Below the pieces are notes generated by a model, which made no database searches, had not been told where the DNA came from, and saw only the letters and a program-made list of their open reading frames with translations. A program made the position numbers and the translations under genes. A DNA stretch of 64,000 bases. Origin: Styela clava. Taxonomy: Eukaryota > Chordata > Ascidiacea > Stolidobranchia > Styelidae. The stretch lies in the NCBI RefSeq assembly GCF_964204865.1, contig NC_135252.1:310001-374000 (forward strand). Reading direction: 5' to 3'. Within the stretch, counting starts at the first letter, position 1. Each line of letters begins with the position of its first letter. Shown in pieces: positions 47,336-59,618 of the stretch.

Positions 47336-48647
47336 CAGGGATAAACCCACAGGAATAATGTGACAAGTAGGTAATTTGACGTGATTTTTTGAACCTCTCG
47401 GATATGATTATTTCGCAGAGTGATCCCGCTTTTGTTCAGCATTTAAAGGTTACACGATGCGCCAACCACTGTACATATTACCCGAGCAATTCGTCGATCC
47501 CTTGTACAATTTTACTTCATACAACGAAAATACATATAAAGTATACCAATAAATCAAAAATACAACAAATTCACCGCCTCGAAATCCACGCCGAACAGTC
47601 GCCGCGATTAAGCCACTTGGTTAAAAGAGCCGACTTTTTCAACGAAAAATCATTTTTCTCTTGTATAAAGTAATCAATCCATGACCGATAAGGGCATATT
47701 TGAAATGTCCTGCTTTATTAATTTAATTGTCTTCAATTTAACCTGTGGTTGCGTCGACAAAACAAGAGCCACGCTAAAACACCACAGAATTCCGCGGACA
47801 AAAAAATGGGTGGTAAACTGCCCGATTACATATTGCTTTGATCCGTATTTCTTCTATTTTGCGAATTCGACAAATTTGAGATGTACTTGTAACACTGAAT
47901 CCGTTCAATCGCAATAATGCCACTCCGAATATTTTTAAAAACAAAAGCTTTCGAAAAATCTCCAAATCTGCCGTAATTCTCATGTAAAGTAAAATTTATT
48001 TCAGTAGAATGAAAATTGATCGATATACTTCAGATTAATTATCTTATATATCATCACATACCGGGAAAAAAATCGCGTTTCCAACCTTGTTTAATAATGA
48101 TAACACGAAAATTTTCGACGACAATTTTAAAATAATAGATAAAAAGGCAAATCCCGCCCACAATTAACCGTGTTTCGAGTTTAGTGAAGGTGTGTTCCTA
48201 AACGGCCACCAAACATAATGTGTGCCGCAGGCACACGAAATTTTGCGACTTTCAATGCCTAGAAAAGCGTTGTTAGACTGCCGCGGGACCCAACAAAACT
48301 TATGTTGTTTACGGTTTTATTTTCAGTATTTTATAATGCGACTTTTCAATCAAAAAATTTAAATAGCGGATTCACTCTTTTATTTGTCTTTGGAACCTCG
48401 CCGCCGATGAACGTATAATCATAACTCTCACCGAATTCACAATTCCGTGCGAGGACAAAAATAAAATAGGTATCATGTTTATCGTGGTACAATTTTGTGA
48501 TTTAGAGAGAATAAACACCAACGTAAAGGCGTTTACGGCCTAAATAACACGGCGGGTTAACACGCTGATGAGAACAATCGGCGATTTTAGCAGAAGGCAA
48601 TTGCACGCGTTATCGGCGACTTTTTCAGTTTTCAAAAGAATTCAAAA

Positions 48648-48665
48648 GGGGGGGGGGGGGGGGGG
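48648..48665. repeat. G18 homopolymer
   Basis: Eighteen consecutive G on the plus strand. It is followed by a GC-rich GGTTCGACCCCGAAAACC segment that stands out from the AT-rich surroundings. Confidence 0.95.
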
Positions 48666-49138
48666 AGGCGGTTCGACCCCGAAAACCACCCCCTGGCTGC
48701 GCCACTGAATACACCCATTAGCACACAAATCTAAAAAATAGTCACGTGCAATTTTTTTTGTATTTGAAGAGACGCAGATGACGGACTGTCGATAAGAAAA
48801 AACAATTTCGGTCAATGAGTATATTAAATGTTCATTGAATAATTAATATATATACTGATTAAATACGACCGGAATTTGTCGTGAAGGAAATTTACTGTAA
48901 ACACCGAAGTGATAACTTCGAGGTGTATTGGGCTAATCTATATCTCAAATTATGGAAGTAATATGTACATAAAGTCTAAAGTGTGTTTCAATAATACTAA
49001 AACGGTACTTGTCAAATACTTGTTTATGTCATAAAATGGTTTTGTCTGGAAATATAGTCTTGTGTTTTCAAACAATAAAAACAATACTGCATATAAAGAT
49101 GTCACAAATTGATAACTACTTAGTATTCAGTATCTATA

Positions 49139-50290
49139 CTATGTTGGAATTACACTAAGTACAATCCGCCCCTTCCACTTCTTCAGCAATGCTACTCCTT
49201 CTTCGTGCGTACATCCGTCCAGGCTTTCACCATTTACTGCGAGAATTCTGTCGCCGCGACGTAACCGACCCTCCGCTGCAGCAGCGCCGTTGCTATAAAC
49301 GGATTTTACAAAAATTGGAAGATCACCATGTATAGATCCAACTCCCCCTACAACACTGAAGCCAAGCCCATCTTCTCCTTGGTCAAGAATAATTTCTAGT
49401 CTCCTTGCCGCTTCCGCCTTGGTCAAAGTCATGTTATAGGTTTTACTAGTTGAAGAAGATTCATCTGAACTTTCTGGATCCGCTACTGAAGATTCGGGGG
49501 TTATTTCCAAATTCAGGGATGACGTAATCATACGAGAGACCGTGTTGGATGTCTCTGTCAAATAATTCACCAATTTTAATACGTCATCTTCTCCTCTCCT
49601 CACTTTCATCAATAGTATAGAATCAGGAGAAGCAGCTTTGATCATCCAAACAACTTCTTCGTGAGTTTTGTTTTCAGTTGACTGGCCGTTTATACTAAGA
49701 ATTTTATCCCCAAGTTTCAGCTTTTTCGATGCTGCACCCAATGGCTCTACAGTCACAATGAAAACAGGAACATTTCCCAGAGGCGAATTTAGGCCCCCCG
49801 CAATTTTTATTCCTAATTGTGGAGATTTCTTCTCGATTTCCACAAAGCAATCGTTCGGACTGGTATCGAATTCATAACTTCCTCGTTGAAACAAATATGC
49901 CTGTTCCAGTTTCAAGCTCTCGCGCTCAATGTCAGCTAGTAGTTTTGCTATTTCGGATCTGTATTCACTTTCTTGTTCCTCGAAACGTCTGAGCCTCCCA
50001 ATCTGCAGCAGTAAATTTCCTTTGCTAAACTTCAAGAGCTCGACAATGTCGGTTTTGGAATATTCAGTAACATCTTGTTCATTAATTTTCAAAAGCTGAT
50101 CACCAGGTGTAATTGAGCCTTCGGCAGCAACCAAGCCCTCTGGAAAAACGCTGCTGACATAGATACCTCCGTTGGTTACCTTTTCGTAAATATTTATTCC
50201 TAGTTCTTCATTATGTTTTTTATTTAATTTCACCTCAAACGTCAACAAATTTTGTGCTTCCGACATGTCTTTTCTCTGTTCTGGTAACAT
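49139..50290 (-). CDS. Intronless protein with three PDZ domains (MUPP1/PATJ-like)
   Basis: Predicted 383-residue cytoplasmic scaffold. PDZ1 about 16-98 (carboxylate loop region ELGINI, GDQLLKIN), an acidic helical linker about 100-130, PDZ2 about 147-232 (QLGIKIAGG, GDKILSINGQ, THEEVV), a Ser/Glu-rich spacer about 245-290, PDZ3 about 297-381 (GLGFSVVGG, HGDLPIFVKSV, GDRILAVNGESL). PDZ3 resembles the last PDZ of MUPP1/PATJ, and the polypeptide stops right after it. There is no L27 domain, no membrane segment and no catalytic domain. The ATG at 50288-50290 is the first in frame; a second Met lies eight codons on. Absence of introns in a gene of this size suggests a retrocopy or lineage-specific loss. 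Specific partners cannot be inferred. Confidence 0.85.
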   Translation of the reverse strand: MLPEQRKDMSEAQNLLTFEVKLNKKHNEELGINIYEKVTNGGIYVSSVFPEGLVAAEGSITPGDQLLKINEQDVTEYSKTDIVELLKFSKGNLLLQIGRLRRFEEQESEYRSEIAKLLADIERESLKLEQAYLFQRGSYEFDTSPNDCFVEIEKKSPQLGIKIAGGLNSPLGNVPVFIVTVEPLGAASKKLKLGDKILSINGQSTENKTHEEVVWMIKAASPDSILLMKVRRGEDDVLKLVNYLTETSNTVSRMITSSLNLEITPESSVADPESSDESSSTSKTYNMTLTKAEAARRLEIILDQGEDGLGFSVVGGVGSIHGDLPIFVKSVYSNGAAAAEGRLRRGDRILAVNGESLDGCTHEEGVALLKKWKGRIVLSVIPT

Positions 50291-51835
50291 TTTAGCGGAG
50301 AAACGTTACGCATTGAATCGCTTAATCATTAACTTTGGCCTGAAGCACAAAGAGTCGGACAGGCTTATAAGCACACAGCCGTAATTCACGCGTCACAGCA
50401 CATAAGAAATTTTGTGAGAAATATTACAATATTGATCACGCGTCACGTGCGGTCGTTTATTCGTTCTCGACAGTGTGGTTAACAGAAAACGAAGGGATGA
50501 CAGACATATCGTTATTCGACAGTTCGTGAGAAATATATTTATTGACCGTAAAGTTTTAAGGCTTACTAATGAATTATTCATATTGAAAATATGAATTCGA
50601 AAATTCATTTTTCATAATTCCACTTCAATACCTGTGTAGATGTTATAGCCGCAAAATTTACGGTAACATGGTGCTTAGCCCGGATGGGATTCATTTAATA
50701 TATTGCATTATCGCCGAAGTTCCTCTGCCAGTGATTTTACACCCTGCATCGGTTCGGTGAAACTTATTTAATTGGTTCGCCGAAAGAATATATGCGTGTC
50801 ATACGTGCTAATGACGAGTCATTTATATTCTCCATTTTCAGTTGCGTTTAGCAATTATTTCGCGCTTAAGGGGGGTCGGGAGGGTGACAAATTCGTGTTG
50901 AACTTGGTTGTTGGACAAGTTATATGCTGATGGAAAGGGGTTACATATATAACAGCAATTGCTGCCTGAATGACATCCTCCGCAGACTCCACCATAAGCT
51001 ACCAATGCCACAATCACCAAAAAAAATTAATTCACTATCTTACCAATTTATTATGTTCAGAGCTCTCAGCAATGCAGAACACTAATATTAACATAAAGGA
51101 GAATTTTATCAGCGAAAATTATTTTATTTACAAATTACTAGTACCTAATCAAAAAATACCCAGTAATTTAAGCATCCAAGTGGAGAACACAACATAATGT
51201 GCATAAGAGAAAGGTAAAATAAGGAACTAAATTAGTGAGTGATATAATATCTTTGAAGCAGTTTCATTTCACTCATTCCATAGAGTAATCTTGCTTAATT
51301 AATAAAAATAGTAAAGAGAACTTTAAGAACATAATATGTAAGTAAAATCAGGCAACATCTAGAATAATGCAGGAAGTGCTGACAGAACCACCAGATAAGT
51401 ATTTAAAGTTAAATCGGCTTGAAACTTGAATTCAATTTCAAAGGTTACTTACAGTACAACAGTAACATTGAATTTAGTTATTATAATTAGTAATTTTTAT
51501 TGGAATAACAAAACAATTAAACTCATTTTAGCACAGAAGTGAAGAAACTTCCAAAAGGAATGTAAACACATAATTTTCTAACCAAGTGCATAATTCATTC
51601 AGCTTTGACTAAGACAAATTAAATAAATTTACAGAATTACAAATTGGAGACTTTAAAATATAAAGTAAAAATCACATCCACACACATAAAATCCTATATA
51701 TTTGGTAACATGATAATCTGTAAATTTCAAACATATCAACATAATTCATCAAACAAACTTTTCAGATTCAGAAACCATATGAAAAACAATAATATTTGCA
51801 TGTATACAGAAGACATTTACATTAATTCCTTTCAT
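50291..51835. other. Intergenic between PDZ and FAR genes
   Basis: No gene is recognised. The left part is 5' flank of the PDZ gene and the right part is 3' flank of the FAR gene; an AATAAA complement at 51496-51501 is a plausible FAR polyA signal (about 335 nt after the stop). The rest is AT-rich. Confidence 0.55.
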
Positions 51836-54800
51836 CTATGATAGGGAAGACGAGAACAAGCTTCCTTTATGCAAGGTACTGGAAATCTGGAAGAATCGCA
51901 GAAACTTGAAACAGAGTGAAACAACAAGGTGCCAGACATTCTGTGCAATGCCAGATGGAGCAATGAGCAACCGCCACAACAGTAGGAAAGTAATCGAATG
52001 GAAGAAATAGCTCAGTATTCGAAGCCTGCAAAAATAATTAAATTTGAAAGAATATTAAAGATAAGAATAAAGAAGCTATATCAAACTAAAATCAAGTATT
52101 GCTCCTAATATAATGGAAAGCAAAAATTACAGGTATTTTCCTTATATTTGTACCATGACAAATATAACTTTACCAAATCAGAATGCAACAACCTGAAACT
52201 TTTTCTAATAAATACTTTTAAAAGGGTATTTTTGCAATGTGTTACTCCACATTTTCTGTGCTAATGAAACTTACATTCTCAAGTGTCTTCTAGCCGCAGG
52301 ATAACTTTCAGGATCATCTTTCAAGATATGTTTTCTGGTTCCCATCGTGAAATGTTTCATGTATTCGTGCCAATCAATACATCGGGGATCGAAGTTGAAT
52401 GTCTGATACAAATAATTGCCCAATTTACCAAACTGGCTGTTATTCAACACATAATTAAACAATATTGCATATCATTTTGTTAACTTCGTTAGTAGTGTAG
52501 CTTTTTACAACTTCCACTTTCGCCTCGCATGAATCAAAAATAAAATAAAAATCTAAAGTATGCTTGTATTTTCTCATGAAGTGCATAAGTCAAAACCAAA
52601 TAAAGCCATATAACAAAAACTGTGCTGCATTTGAACATGTAAACTTTTTCTGTACAAACGCAATTGAATATAAAACATGAAACACAGAATTAAGATACCT
52701 CTTTGTCTTCTGGTGACATATTCTGAAGTAACGCCATGGTGTTATCGTTGTCCCATTTGAAAGTGTGATTCAAAAAATATTGTAAAACGTCAAGTGCAGA
52801 GTCAACTTTTTGGGTCAATCTTGTCAATCTTTAAGAAAATACTTGCAGTTAGACATTTCCCTAACAATTTAGGTCAACTATTCAACTTGCATTTGGTAAG
52901 TAATATTTTGGATACAGTCAATGCTTTTAAAATCCTATAAACAGAGTTACAAATTAAAAATAGGACTAAATATTATAAAAAATATACCTGGGTTTCCTTC
53001 CACAAACTCGTAAAGCTATATCAAAGAAATAAGCAGGAACATAGTGGTAGAAAAACATAAGAAATCTTTGTGTGTAACTGTGATAGTAAGAATAAATAAT
53101 ATTAAAACGCTGGATTGGTGGAACAATAAAATAGGTTTAGTAATGAGTAAAACATGGGTGGGCAATTACTTTTCTGAGTGGCCCAGTTGCAGATTATATT
53201 ACTTGGTTACTGGGTCGGGGGCTTAAAACTCAATATAAAGAACTATGAATAAAAACAGTTCATTTACAACATCTAGTCCAGTGGTTCCCAACCAGGGTGC
53301 CACGGCACATTAGTGTGCCGCAAAAAGATTTTGGTGTGTCGCGAAGAGATTTCATTTTTGAATTTATTTCAAGTGAATCCAATTTCCAATCCCTTGAATT
53401 CCACAAGAATTACCCCACGGGCCACGGCTCTTGCTAATGAACCGAAATGACAAATTTGGGGAGTCGTATTTCAGGTATTTGGGTATTGTTTTAATTCTAA
53501 GTTTTGCATAATGCGCGCCAACACCGTTTCGTAAAATTCAAAATGTCAAACAAGGTAACTAATTATTGTGCGAAATTTTTCCTAAATTTGACCAAGGAAT
53601 TAATATTTGATTAGTAGAATTGCCATTACTGCCGATTTATTGCATTATTATTTAAACTCAAAATAACATTTAGAATTCATGCAATGACTTTGCAGTGTTT
53701 TTATTCACTATTTAATACGAAAATAAAACAGACACAACAGGAAAGTAAAATCATAAGAAGGTCAACTATCATCTTTATAGATATCCCCATTCCGACGTCA
53801 GAAATGATAATATTGTTAGTTTAAAATCGGGACAGTTAATTTACAATCGGTGGGGAGAAAGATCAAAACCGGCGTAAACGATAAAAATCAGAATAAAATC
53901 CCGAATTCACTCTTTAATAGCCGTCTTTACCATATGTCACCCATATGAACGCATAGTTCTCCCAGGAATATAAAACCAAATGTTACGTAGGAAGAAGTAG
54001 TCCTTGTAAAAAAAGGGAGGACGGGCGGAAATAGCTCACCAACATTAGAATGCCTAGGTTCCTGTACATTTGAACGAACGTACATTTGAACCCACGACAA
54101 TTGCACCTGCATATATTGCACATATGGAATTTTTTTTGTTTTGCGGATATTTGAACCCATACTAACCCTAACCCATGGGTTTTAGCACCCGCATATAGAT
54201 TGAACCTGCAGATATACACATGGGTTCAAATGTACGGTCACCGAATGCCTAGCATTCTGAATGCCCGTTGTATGTGTATTAAAAGAACCCGATATTCGGA
54301 AATTCGTTGAAAATATTCTAAATATTCGATAAAAATATTCTATTTTGCCCAACCTTGCGATCTGTAATCATGCCAGTAATCTGGCGAAACGCGTGGTAGC
54401 ATAAACACTGATGCAATGAAACTTAATAATAAAACCTTCAATAAATTTATTAAATTGCAATATTTTACGAAAGCGTGGTGGAATTGACGATTATTTCATA
54501 TCTCGAACACAGAAACGGTTATTTTTTCGGATAGTTTCTGCGGTCTGAAAAGTCGAATAAGCGTTTCAACATAGTAGATGCTGCGATCTTAGCCATCAAA
54601 TTATGAACAAGCCTTGCACAAAATTCATAACGTGAGAAGATTCGTGCATCTGTGAAAATTGTTTAAAACAACTTTAAACCTATTTAGTGTTTTTAGCGAT
54701 AATAATTACCGGTAATTGTTATAATGGAATACGGAATTAGGTTGTGCAAAAGTGAGAATACTCGTGGTAATAAATAGGCGTAATGTGGAACTGGGAGCAA

Positions 54801-57800
54801 GAAAAACCAAAGCGTATTAGCGTCACGTTATACCTGTGGGGCCGCGCATCTTATACAATAATGTGAGGTGCTCCGAAGGTGGCTCTCGTGTACATTATTG
54901 TAAGAAAACAGTTATAATATCGGTAACTATTAACCATCCATTTTAAATACAGGGTATGTTGTATTAACAAGAATAGAATTTCCCTCATCTGTTCTTCTAT
55001 GTTTTTTATTATTTTATAGCTAAATGATTTCGAGAGTAGGAAATGTTTCTGTTTTGTGATAGGTGTGCCGCGAATATTAAAATAGCTTGATAGTGTGCCG
55101 CCGCATAAAAAAGGTTGGGAACCGCTGATCTAGTCATATATTTTTATTCAATAATAAGAAGTACGGTGTAACAAACTAACAATCAGGGTCATTATGACGT
55201 TATTTTCAACATAAATTTATATTCATAAAAACTGTAGTCATAATTTCTACAGGCACAAGTGGGCAGGATGAAACACTATGAAAAGTCTTGCAATCTCTCA
55301 TATGGAAACTAATCCAGATATAAAACTACAGCTAATTATACAACACAACTTTGCCATTGTAATGCAAACTGCTGCACAGCATGATTCAGTAAACAATAAA
55401 CTATGGAAAAATTAAACATTTTGTCAAACAACAATGGCTTGATTATGAACCATTTTGGCTTCCAGTCCTAAGTCATGATATGATGCTTTCGAAAATTCTC
55501 TAGCATCGAGAAGGGAAATTTATCAAATGTATATTTATTCTTACTCGCTGGTCGTCAAGGTGAATACTGGTTTTCTGAATGCACCGTTGAAAGGATAACT
55601 CTCAAACCAATAGAGCATGCTTTTATCTAAAAATATATAGATGTTCAGTATAATTCATTCTAAATAAAATATGGCACATATTGAAGCTTTGAAAGAACAA
55701 AACTAACTTACGCCACTCAGTAATGACATTGGGGTTGTATGTACCAGATGTCAAATTATAAATTGGAATATCAGTTCTGAGATTGTTGCCATCACCAGCT
55801 GAAAAAATAAAGGAAATTCCTTTTAAAACAATGGACTGAATTGCAATTTTGCAAACATAATAAAATATGGTGAACTTAATAATTGATGCTTCAATGAGAA
55901 ATATCAATTGATCATCATGTGCACCATTGGAGACATCAAATGAAGGTTTAATCTGTCAAAAACTACTCTATACTCATGTTGTTAGTGGGTTGGCCCATCA
56001 ACCTTGCCAGTTTGGCTCATAGACTAATATTACATTTGAAAAATGTACAAATCAAACTTACCTGGGTCTGGTTTAACATCATCAATTTGCATTGTCAATC
56101 CAGTAGAAGATTTCTTCTGTAAAAATTCAGTTCCTCTCTTCCATCCTGCAGCGATTGCACAATTGACAGTAAAATCAACTGGAATTATGTCTAGCACAAG
56201 ATTTTCCTGAATTCTCATTGTTTGGAGGATTCCCTTTCCATATGCGACTATCACTCCAGTTGGTCCATTTAGTGTTGTTATCCATCCCTGGATACAAATA
56301 AGTATGGTGTAACAATGTTTACATGGTTCCCATGTAATAAATGACCTCCTCCTAATGGGTATATTGGGCTGCCAAATTTGACAGCAGGTTCGATTTTCAA
56401 AATAGCTAAACAAGACCTGTACTGCCAATCGAGTGCAATGTTCATGTGAAGATTTGCTCATTTATTAATGTGTTCACAGTTTTCTATCGAAGCATACACT
56501 AAAACAAGGTTTCAAAATTAGACAAAAGCCATGACCTCGTCAATTTATGAATCTTAATTCTACAAAAGATAAACAAAAGAGCACTTGATATTTATTACCG
56601 CAAATTTAAGCATATTTGCTAATTGGTGCCAAGATAATACATGTATTACATTGTCAAACATTTATTCATTTTGACTTTCGCAACAAGGTGAAAAGGACAA
56701 GAGGAGAAAGGAGATAGATAAGACATAAAACAAAATGCCTATAACGTTGACTCAACATGATTGTTCAAAAAACAACTGCATTCGTTATATTAATGTACAT
56801 ATAGGAATCAGAAAATGGCTACTGTTAAATGCTATGAGAAGTATATGGAAATGACTAACAGAGCAGTTGTAGTTTCATGGCATGAAAATATTCCCCTGAC
56901 ACAAAGTCGGTCTCAATATCTATGTGATTAAACAATCACATTCTTACCGGTATTGGATCATTCCATATTGCACCTATAATGCTAGGTCGAAGAATAACAA
57001 CTGGTAGATCACAGCTTTCTCTGAATATGATCTCTTCTCCAATAGCTTTAGTGAGAGTATATGTATTAGGCCTGAAAATTAATAATCTTTGTTGAGTGAA
57101 TTTTCCTTCTTAACAGAGTCAAACATATGTCATTCTTAGTCAGCTACATGTACAGAAAAGTTGCAACAAAAATTTTTCCCTCGTTTTTAAAACTCAACCA
57201 ATACTGATATTGCGCAATTTTCAACAAGAGAATTCATTTTTTAAATAAATAAATTTCATGCATGTAATATAGATACTAAACAATTGGGGTTTTAGTTATC
57301 TTCAACGCTGTGGAATTTCCTTAAACACTATTTACTAAGTAGCCTACCTTGAACCATGACAGAAACTAGATAGTTCACAACAATGAATTTACAAGTGTAT
57401 TCATTCAGTTGGAAAATTTTTGGTTCAGCCTAATAAACAAGCATATAAACTTTCAACCTCGCAATATAAAATGAAGTTCTATCAAAGAGAAATGGTGTAT
57501 GAAAAATATTAAAAGGAAAATAGCAGAACACCTTTTCCCGATAATTTCAGGAGTGAGTTTTGTTATCATATCATCATCCATCCAGGAAACTGCATTTTCA
57601 ATGTCTTCAAACTTCGGATTGGTGTCATAATGTTTTTCACCTATTTCTGTTCTGTCACAGTGTGAATATGCTGAAGGAATACATCACGTTTTACTGGAAA
57701 TTCTCATCACAATTGCAGCAAAATTGAATATTGATTGAAGATATTTGAAACAAATCATTAAATACCTGTAGATAGATGGACCAGGCATTCTAAATGCTTC

Positions 57801-59618
57801 ATTTTTTTGCATATACTAATAAGTCTCTTCACAGCAAGTGTGTTCAGTAAAAATGCCAATCTGAAAAAATTTCATTTTGTTGAAATAATAGGGATGTAGT
57901 AAAATAATTGAAATAGACTCAATATTATTTTGAAAGTTTACAGTAAAGTAGATATAGGCTATAAACAATAATTTATAAAAATTCATGTAAAATTTCTTAT
58001 GTTCTATAATAACTTTAACTTTGATTTCAAAGGTTTCAATCTCAAAATATAAAAGGTCTCATATTATAGAAATAATATTCTTTGGGATTACAAATCAATA
58101 CTTGCTTTGCGAGTGTGGAAGGGAGTGGCAAAAGCAAACATACAGTGTCATAAGAATAGCAAACAAAGTCCAATTTTACTTCAAATATGATGGGAATTGT
58201 ATGAAGAGTTTATGGATATTCATGATAACATGAAATCAATGGCTTCATATGAAAATTTCACTTATTACTTAATCTTTTTTCAGTGACAAATAGGTGGCAA
58301 AGTTAAATTGAAAACCTTTTAGTCAAATACTATATGGATAGCTCTGATAAAATTCTACATAATTAAATAAAAATAAACTGTTTTATCTGATCAGAAATAT
58401 CCTACTGGAACTGGATTGCTGTTATAAGCAATCATACTGTTGTTTACAATGTAAATAATAATTCAGATAACACTGCATACACGAGACGCCAGCTTGATGA
58501 GGTGAGACAATATTACGCAATAATCGTTCATACACATATTAATTTATATCAATATTCAAAATATGTTGCAAGAACATGAACATGTTTCCAAATGATGAGC
58601 GTATAATATCAGGCAAGCATTAGCAGCCTAAATTTATATTAAATATCACATTGACAAGCTAGTTTGATTTAATTTCAAATATTGCAAAACATTAAATATT
58701 GCTAAATCGAATAAGCCAACAGCATATCATTCTTCATACTTACAAAGCTTACCTTAAATGCTCATTAAACCTCAAAGTGGCGGCAGAATGGTAGAATATT
58801 TGTACTTCATCGATCAGTATTTGCATCGATTCATCACTGATTCCAAGATTCTCTTTTTCTAAATCACAGTTTATTGCATGGAGTTTTGTCTGAAAATCTG
58901 GATTTATTTCTCGAAGTTTATCGAATAGCTGTAATATGAAAACATTGAATTGAATATATTTAATTTTAATTCTAGATGAGTGATGAAAAAAAATATTGGA
59001 TATACCTGTATATCATGACAACAGCAATTTCAGCTTTTTATACATGATAAAAAGAATCACCATACTCAAATGGAATTATCATAGTCTGACTTAATATGGA
59101 GCAAATATCTATAAGTATACATTAACTTTCCGTAGTTCAGCGTATTGTGTTCTATGCAATATAAAAGAGATGACAATTACCAAATCACATTTGGCCTTTA
59201 AAATTGACCACTACGATGCCAACATAATTCACATGAAATTGAAAGTAAAATTATTCATTATACAGATGTCTCTAAAGTTTTTTGAAAAATAAATGAATCA
59301 TTCTATTGTTATGCCATTTTGATATCATATCTTGACAGAAAGGGTTTCATACTTGAAAAATATTTAACAATCCCATGCATCAAAATTTATTTATTACAAG
59401 GTAAACAAACATGTCAGTCTTACCTCTTCTGAAACAAACTTTTGAATTCTTTCTTCACCACTAACACCTTTTCTTGGTCGTACAAGTAAAAATATTTTTT
59501 TGATATTTGGACATGATCGAAGAAGCTTTTCTACAAGACATTGTCCTACAAAGCCAGTGCCTCCAGTCAAAGCTAATGTTTTTCCTGCATAGTATTCTTG
59601 GATAGATTGGTTGTCCAT
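51836..59618 (-). CDS. FAR1: Fatty acyl-CoA reductase, FAR1/2 type (12 coding exons, complete)
   Basis: Reduces fatty acyl-CoA with NADPH to fatty alcohol for ether lipids or waxes, at the peroxisomal/ER membrane. Coding exons: 59424-59618, 58753-58928, 57766-57860, 57532-57670, 56948-57071, 56062-56287, 55712-55798, 55545-55626, 52988-53065, 52699-52828, 52275-52402, 51836-52025, total 1650 nt and 549 residues (human FAR1 515). N-terminal EYYAGKTLALTGGTGFVG carries the Rossmann NADP motif (residues 18-25); the catalytic YTLTK is Y206-K210, followed by VVILRPSIIGA. The sterile domain starts after about residue 350. C-terminal hydrophobic segments about 490-509 and 515-535 should anchor it. 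The exon 9 acceptor (ACAAAG|A) is weak but required by phase. Intron 8 holds a hAT-type element. FAR1 versus FAR2 is not resolvable. Confidence 0.94.
53279..55127. mobile_element. 1.85-kb non-autonomous hAT element in FAR intron 8
   Basis: Inverted ends CAGTGGTTCCCAACC and GGTTGGGAACCGCTG, with GTGTGCCGC words repeated just inside both ends. The flanking octamer ATCTAGTC is identical on both sides (53271-53278 and 55128-55135). Ends and 8-bp duplication are diagnostic of hAT. The body has no transposase ORF and contains a nested MITE at 54056-54242. Confidence 0.9.
54056..54242 (-). mobile_element. 187-bp MITE with perfect 8-bp target duplication, copy 2 (nested)
   Basis: Inverted copy of the element at 38655-38858; ends AGGTTCCTGTACATTTGAAC and TTCAAATGTACGGTCACC. 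The flanking octamer GAATGCCT is identical on both sides (54048-54055 and 54243-54250). It inserted into the larger hAT element, so it is the younger insertion. Confidence 0.88.

Larger units (their letters stand above)
46129..49138. other. Intergenic between PRRC1 and PDZ gene
   Basis: The first 600 bp is the PRRC1 3' UTR, up to the polyA signal. The rest holds a SINE copy at 47.2 kb, a G18 homopolymer at 48.65 kb, and AT-rich sequence that includes the PDZ gene 3' flank at the right end. No further coding exon is evident. Confidence 0.6.
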
